Of a DNA stretch of 64,000 nt, positions 59,992 to 64,000 are shown piece by piece. Under the pieces are notes generated by a model that was given only the letters and a program-made list of their open reading frames with translations, was not told where the DNA came from and did no database searches. The stretch is from positions 2,542,001 to 2,606,000 of the forward strand of contig NZ_CP017248.1 of NCBI RefSeq assembly GCF_001735805.1, in the 5' to 3' direction. The position numbers and the translations under genes were made by a program. This stretch comes from Streptomyces fodineus. GTDB taxonomy: Bacteria; Actinomycetota; Actinomycetes; Streptomycetales; Streptomycetaceae. Numbering within the stretch: position 1 is the first letter of the stretch; each line of letters starts with the position of its first letter.

Positions 59992-61689
59992 ATGGCCGCC
60001 ACTCCGCCGAACCCCGCCGCCTCCGCGCCCCGCCGCAAGGTGAGCCGTCACCGTGGTGAGGGTCAGTGGGCGGCGGGTCACTTCACCCCGCTGAACGGCA
60101 ACGAGCAAGTCAAGAAGGACGATGACGGTCTCAATGTGCGGACACGCATTGAGACGATCTACTCCAAGCGTGGTTTCGACTCGATCGACCCCAGCGACCT
60201 GCGCGGGCGGATGCGCTGGTGGGGGCTGTACACCCAGCGCAAGCCCGGCATCGACGGCGGCAAGACCGCGGTGCTGGAGCCGGAGGAGCTGGACGACCGC
60301 TACTTCATGATGCGGGTACGTATCGACGGCGGCGCGCTGACCACCCGGCAGTTGCGGGTCATCGGTGAGATCTCCCAGGAGTTCGCGCGCGGCACCGCGG
60401 ACATCACCGACCGGCAGAACGTGCAGTACCACTGGATCCGGATCGAGGACGTGCCCGAGATCTGGGAACGGCTGGAGGGCGTGGGCCTGTCCACCGTCAC
60501 CGCCTGCGGTGACACCCCGCGTGTGATGATCGGCTCGCCGGTCGCCGGTATCGCCGAGGACGAGATCATCGACGCCACCCCCGCGCTGGAGGAGATGAAG
60601 CGCCGCGTCCTGAACAACAAGGCGTACTCGAACCTCCCCCGGAAGTTCAAGACGGCCATCTCGGGTTCGCCGCTGCTGGACGTCGTGCACGAGATCAACG
60701 ACGTGGCGTTCGTCGGCGTACGGCACCCCGAGCACGGCCCGGGCTTCGACCTGTGGGTCGGCGGCGGCCTGTCCACCAACCCCAAGCTGGGTGTGCGGCT
60801 CGGCGCCTGGGTGCCGCTGGAGGAGGTCACGGACGTCTACGAGGGCGTCATCTCGATCTTCCGTGACTACGGTTACCGCCGGCTGCGCAACCGTGCCCGG
60901 CTGAAGTTCCTCGTCGCCGACTGGGGCGCGGAGAAGTTCCGTCAGGTGCTGGAGGACGAGTACCTGCAGCGCAAGCTGGTCGACGGACCGGCGCCGGAGC
61001 AGCCGGTGCAGCAGTGGCGCGACCACATCGGTGTGCACCGGCAGAAGGACGGCCGGTTCTACGTCGGTTTCGCCCCGCGGGTCGGCCGCGTCGACGGCGC
61101 CACGCTGACGAAGATCGCCGATCTCGCGGAGGCGCACGGCTCGGGCCGGGTGCGCACCACCGTCGAGCAGAAGATGATCGTCCTCGATGTCGAGCAGGAC
61201 CAGGTCGACTCGCTGGTCGAGGGTCTGGAGGCGCTGGACCTCACCGCCCGGCCGTCCTCCTTCCGGCGCGGCACCATGGCCTGCACCGGCATCGAGTTCT
61301 GCAAGCTCGCCATCGTCGAGACCAAGCAGCGCGGTTCGACGCTGATCGACGAACTGGAGCGCCGCCTGCCGGACTTCGACGAGCCGATCACCATCAACCT
61401 CAACGGCTGCCCGAACGCCTGCGCCCGTATCCAGGTCGCGGACATCGGTCTCAAGGGCCAGCTGGTCCTGAACGACCAGGGCGAGCAGGTCGAGGGCTAC
61501 CAGGTGCACCTCGGCGGCGCGCTGGGCCTGGAGGCCGGCTTCGGCCGCAAGGTGCGCGGCCTGAAGATCACCGCGGAGGAACTGCCCGACTACGTCGAAC
61601 GGGTGTTGAAGCGGTTCCAGGCCGAGCGCACGGACGGCGAGCGGTTCGCCGCCTGGGCGGCACGCGCCTCCGAGGAGGCCCTGTCGTGA
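59992..61689 (+). CDS. sirA: Assimilatory ferredoxin-dependent sulfite reductase
   Basis: A 565-residue sirohaem/4Fe-4S enzyme reducing sulfite to sulfide with ferredoxin. The cluster/sirohaem ligands are Cys431 and Cys437 (CTGIEFC) and Cys473 and Cys477 (CPNAC). Tyr80 (WWGLYTQR) and Cys172 (TACGDTPR) correspond to the Tyr-Cys pair described for the mycobacterial enzyme, which favours sulfite over nitrite. GAAGGACG precedes the ATG; an in-frame start at 59956 is unlikely. Its stop overlaps the next start (GTGA). Confidence 0.95.
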   Translation: MAATPPNPAASAPRRKVSRHRGEGQWAAGHFTPLNGNEQVKKDDDGLNVRTRIETIYSKRGFDSIDPSDLRGRMRWWGLYTQRKPGIDGGKTAVLEPEELDDRYFMMRVRIDGGALTTRQLRVIGEISQEFARGTADITDRQNVQYHWIRIEDVPEIWERLEGVGLSTVTACGDTPRVMIGSPVAGIAEDEIIDATPALEEMKRRVLNNKAYSNLPRKFKTAISGSPLLDVVHEINDVAFVGVRHPEHGPGFDLWVGGGLSTNPKLGVRLGAWVPLEEVTDVYEGVISIFRDYGYRRLRNRARLKFLVADWGAEKFRQVLEDEYLQRKLVDGPAPEQPVQQWRDHIGVHRQKDGRFYVGFAPRVGRVDGATLTKIADLAEAHGSGRVRTTVEQKMIVLDVEQDQVDSLVEGLEALDLTARPSSFRRGTMACTGIEFCKLAIVETKQRGSTLIDELERRLPDFDEPITINLNGCPNACARIQVADIGLKGQLVLNDQGEQVEGYQVHLGGALGLEAGFGRKVRGLKITAEELPDYVERVLKRFQAERTDGERFAAWAARASEEALS

Positions 61690-61868
61690 GCGAGCGCGCC
61701 GCGCCTTTCTACTGCCCCTACTGCGGCGACGAGGACCTGCGTCCGCACGAGCAGGGTCACGGCGCCTGGGAATGCGCGGCGTGCAACCGCGCATTCCAGC
61801 TGAAGTTCCTCGGACTGCTCGCCCGGGGCCTTCAGCGAGCCGACAACGGAGGGGACGACCGGATATGA
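61686..61868 (+). CDS. Small zinc-ribbon-like protein in the sulfate assimilation operon
   Basis: A 60-residue protein with two CX2C pairs: Cys10/Cys13 in FYCPYCGDEDL and Cys30/Cys33 in WECAACNRAFQLKFLGL. This is the pattern of a zinc ribbon or rubredoxin-like knuckle. The GTG start overlaps the sirA stop (GTGA) and its TGA overlaps the cysH start (ATGA), so it is translationally coupled on both sides. I recall a small protein at this place in other Streptomyces cys operons, but its function is unknown; a role in cluster or electron delivery to SirA or CysH is only a guess. Confidence 0.85.
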   Translation: MSERAAPFYCPYCGDEDLRPHEQGHGAWECAACNRAFQLKFLGLLARGLQRADNGGDDRI

Positions 61869-62575
61869 CGACGGCTCAGAAGGACAGCACGCCCGAGGAG
61901 TTGAAGGCACTCGCCGAGCAGGCGGGCCGCGATCTGGAGGACGCCTCCGCCCTGGAGATCCTCCAGTGGGCGGTCGACACCTTCGGCACGGCCTTCTGCG
62001 TCACCTCGTCCATGGAGGACGCCGTCGTCGCCCATCTCGCCTCGCGCGTGTTGAAGGGCGTGGACGTCGTATTCCTCGACACCGGCTACCACTTCCCGGA
62101 GACCATCGGCACCCGAGACGCCGTCGAGGCCGTGATGGACGTCAACGTCATCACCCTCACGCCGAAGCAGACGGTCGCCGAGCAGGACGCGCAGTACGGT
62201 CCGAAGCTGCACGACCGCGACCCCGACCTGTGCTGCGCACTGCGCAAGGTCAAGCCGCTGGAAGAGGGGCTGAAGGGCTACCGGGCGTGGGCGACCGGCC
62301 TGCGCCGCGACGAGTCCCCGACCCGGGCGAACACCCCGGTCGTCGGCTGGGACGAGAAGCGGCAGAAGGTCAAGATCTCCCCGATCGCCCGCTGGACGCA
62401 GGACGACGTGGACACCTACATCACCGAACACGGCGTGCTCACCAACCCGTTGCTGATGGACGGCTACGCATCCGTCGGCTGCGCCCCGTGCACCCGACGG
62501 GTCCTTCAGGGCGAGGACGCGCGCGCCGGCCGCTGGGCGGGCCGCGCCAAGACCGAGTGCGGACTGCACGGATGA
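61865..62575 (+). CDS. cysH: Assimilatory adenylylsulfate (APS) reductase
   Basis: A 236-residue APS/PAPS reductase that makes sulfite with thioredoxin. SSMEDAVVAHL is the P-loop-like nucleotide site and FLDTGYHFPET the substrate region. The CC...CxxC pairs DLCCALRKVKP and GCAPCTRRVL ligate a 4Fe-4S cluster, which marks an APS-specific enzyme. The C-terminal ECGLHG carries the catalytic Cys. ATGA overlap with the zinc-ribbon gene. Confidence 0.96.
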   Translation: MTTAQKDSTPEELKALAEQAGRDLEDASALEILQWAVDTFGTAFCVTSSMEDAVVAHLASRVLKGVDVVFLDTGYHFPETIGTRDAVEAVMDVNVITLTPKQTVAEQDAQYGPKLHDRDPDLCCALRKVKPLEEGLKGYRAWATGLRRDESPTRANTPVVGWDEKRQKVKISPIARWTQDDVDTYITEHGVLTNPLLMDGYASVGCAPCTRRVLQGEDARAGRWAGRAKTECGLHG

Positions 62576-62664
62576 CGACGAAGACAGCCGCTCACACGGC
62601 GCCCGCAGCCCCGGCCGATACCGCTGCTGCGACTGAAGCGAACCATGCGACCCAGGAGAACGAC

Positions 62665-63201
62665 GTGACCACCGGAGCCACCGTCTGGCTCACGGGTCTG
62701 CCGAGCGCCGGCAAGACCACCATCGCGTACGAGCTGGCCGGCCGGCTGCGTGCCGAGGGCCACCGTGTCGAGGTGCTCGACGGCGACGAGATCCGCGAGT
62801 TCATCTCGGCGGGCCTCGGCTTTTCCCGCGAGGACCGGCACACCAACGTGCAGCGCATCGGTTTCGTCGCCGAACTGCTCGCCCGCAACGGCGTCAAGGC
62901 GCTGGTGCCGGTGATCGCGCCGTACGCGGAGAGCCGGGAGGCGGTGCGGGGGCGGCACACGGAGAACGGGACGTCGTACCTGGAGGTCCATGTGGCGACC
63001 CCGGTCGAGGTGTGCAGCGTGCGCGATGTGAAGGGGCTGTACGCCAAGCAGGCCGCGGGCGAGCTGACCGGGCTGACCGGCGTCGACGATCCGTACGAGG
63101 AGCCCAAGACGCCGGATCTGCGGATCGAGTCGCAGCACCAGACGGTCAAGGAGTCGGCCGCAGCGGTGTACGCCCTGCTGAGCGAGAGGGGACTGGCATG
63201 A
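62665..63201 (+). CDS. cysC: Adenylylsulfate kinase
   Basis: A 178-residue APS kinase forming PAPS. GLPSAGKTT is the P-loop, DGDEIREF the APS-binding motif and FSREDRHTNVQRIGFVAELLARNG the conserved middle. The GTG at 62665 has AGGAG 6 bases upstream and gives the normal length; an ATG at 62572, overlapping the cysH stop (ATGA), would add a 31-residue Ala/Thr-rich extension. The stop overlaps the cysD start by four bases. Having both CysH of APS type and CysC suggests that PAPS serves sulfation or other needs. Confidence 0.92.
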   Translation: MTTGATVWLTGLPSAGKTTIAYELAGRLRAEGHRVEVLDGDEIREFISAGLGFSREDRHTNVQRIGFVAELLARNGVKALVPVIAPYAESREAVRGRHTENGTSYLEVHVATPVEVCSVRDVKGLYAKQAAGELTGLTGVDDPYEEPKTPDLRIESQHQTVKESAAAVYALLSERGLA

Positions 63202-64000
63202 CCACGGTCGCCACGGCGGCAGAGGGTACGGACAGCCCGTACGCCCTGTCGCACCTGGACGCGCTGGAGTCCGAGGGGGTGCACATCTTCCGCGAGGTGG
63301 CGGGCGAGTTCGAGAACCCGGTGATTCTCTTCTCCGGCGGCAAGGACTCGATCGTCATGCTGCACCTGGCGCTGAAGGCGTTCGCCCCTGCTGCCGTGCC
63401 GTTCTCGCTGCTGCATGTGGACACCGGGCACAACTTCCCGGAGGTGCTTGAGTACCGGGACCGTACGGTCGAGAAGCACGGGCTGCGCCTGCATGTGGCG
63501 TCCGTCCAGGACTACATCGACCGCGGTGTGCTCAAGGAGCGTGCCGACGGCACCCGTAACCCGCTGCAGACGCTGCCGTTGACGGAGAAGATCCAGAGCG
63601 AGAGGTTCGACGCGGTCTTCGGCGGCGGCCGACGGGACGAGGAGAAGGCCCGCGCCAAGGAGCGGGTGTTCTCGCTGCGTGACGAGTTCTCCCAGTGGGA
63701 CCCGCGCCGCCAGCGGCCCGAGCTGTGGAACCTGTACAACGGCCGGCACGCGCCCGGCGAGCACGTGCGGGTGTTCCCGCTGTCCAACTGGACCGAGCTG
63801 GACGTGTGGCAGTACATCGCCCGCGAGGGCATCGAGCTGCCGCAGATCTACTTCGCGCACGAGCGCGAGGTGTTCGCCCGTAACGGCATGTGGCTGACGG
63901 CCGGCGAGTGGGGCGGTCCGAAGGACGGCGAGAGTGTCGAGAAGCGGCTCGTGCGTTACCGGACCGTCGGTGACATGTCCTGCACCGGCGCCGTCGACTC
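63198..64000 (+). CDS. cysD: Sulfate adenylyltransferase subunit 2 (truncated by the window end)
   Basis: The first 267 codons of CysD, the small ATP sulfurylase subunit that forms APS from sulfate and ATP with the GTPase CysN. FSGGKDSIVMLHLALKAF is the PP-loop, DTGHNFPEVLEYRD follows and GGGRRDEEKARAKERVFS is the signature loop; the visible end RTVGDMSCTGAVDS matches the late part of the family. The ATG overlaps the cysC stop (ATGA). The 3' end, probably followed by cysN, lies beyond the window. Confidence 0.96.
   Translation, partial: MTTVATAAEGTDSPYALSHLDALESEGVHIFREVAGEFENPVILFSGGKDSIVMLHLALKAFAPAAVPFSLLHVDTGHNFPEVLEYRDRTVEKHGLRLHVASVQDYIDRGVLKERADGTRNPLQTLPLTEKIQSERFDAVFGGGRRDEEKARAKERVFSLRDEFSQWDPRRQRPELWNLYNGRHAPGEHVRVFPLSNWTELDVWQYIAREGIELPQIYFAHEREVFARNGMWLTAGEWGGPKDGESVEKRLVRYRTVGDMSCTGAVD

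Overview
The window looks like a chromosomal segment of a Streptomyces species. The DNA is very GC-rich, third codon positions are almost always G or C, and GTG/TTG starts are common. Many single genes carry a TANNNT -10 hexamer 6-8 bases before the start codon, as leaderless actinobacterial genes do. The protein families (AldO alditol oxidase, SirA sulfite reductase with the actinobacterial cys gene order, DUF2637/SpdB-like protein, ROK regulator beside LacZ, PucR beside xanthine dehydrogenase) also fit Streptomyces. I saw no tRNA, rRNA, insertion sequence, prophage, CRISPR array, biosynthetic cluster or recognisable defence island. The segment reads as ordinary chromosome with small scars (gene remnants, a local duplication, repeat elements).

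Layout. 0-2.1 kb: polysaccharide deacetylase lipoprotein, SRPBCC protein, LysE exporter. 2.2-11 kb: a purine catabolism block on the minus strand (xanthine dehydrogenase FAD, 2Fe-2S and Mo subunits, NCS2 purine permease, XdhC maturation factor) with a divergent PucR regulator. 11-20 kb: TPR-like protein, DUF2231 protein, GntR/FCD regulator divergent from a DUF2637 membrane protein across a 433-bp regulatory region with an iron-box-like palindrome, an anti-sigma-type ATPase, a PoxB-like TPP enzyme, and a PP2C-like protein with a repetitive Pro/Ser linker. 20-24.5 kb: a regulator remnant, DUF456 protein, SGNH hydrolase, F420/PPOX enzyme, and a hydrolase/TetR pair sharing a perfect operator palindrome. 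24.5-31.9 kb: DNA repair pair alkA-ogt with a tandem duplication at their junction, rsgA preceded by a 23-codon ORF, a cold-shock gene, a DEAD-box helicase, and a sigma-factor-like/zinc/TM/CBM2 fusion protein. 32-37 kb: radical SAM enzyme with a flavin-type PPOX protein, AldO, ROK regulator. 37-46 kb: remnant of a secreted ricin-lectin protein, LacZ beta-galactosidase, MFS exporter divergent from a TetR-hydrolase operon, PEP-mutase-like enzyme, transporter-tail remnant, DUF2264 protein. 45.7-54 kb: homocysteine methyltransferase, carboxylesterase, two glyoxalase-like proteins, two AraC regulators, two membrane proteins. 54-59.7 kb: AidB-like flavoprotein, GAF regulator, secreted protein, GNAT. 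59.7-64 kb: assimilatory sulfate reduction operon (leader peptide, sirA, zinc-ribbon protein, cysH, cysC, cysD truncated by the window end).

Functional links. The purine block takes up purines and oxidises hypoxanthine/xanthine, presumably under PucR. AlkA-Ogt and AidB are alkylation-response proteins about 28 kb apart. The ROK regulator next to LacZ suggests sugar-responsive control of galactoside use. The cys operon is a chain of 4-base stop/start overlaps (GTGA, ATGA) behind a cysteine-containing leader peptide and hairpins, which suggests translational coupling and attenuation. All functional statements are inferred by reading motifs; no database search was run.
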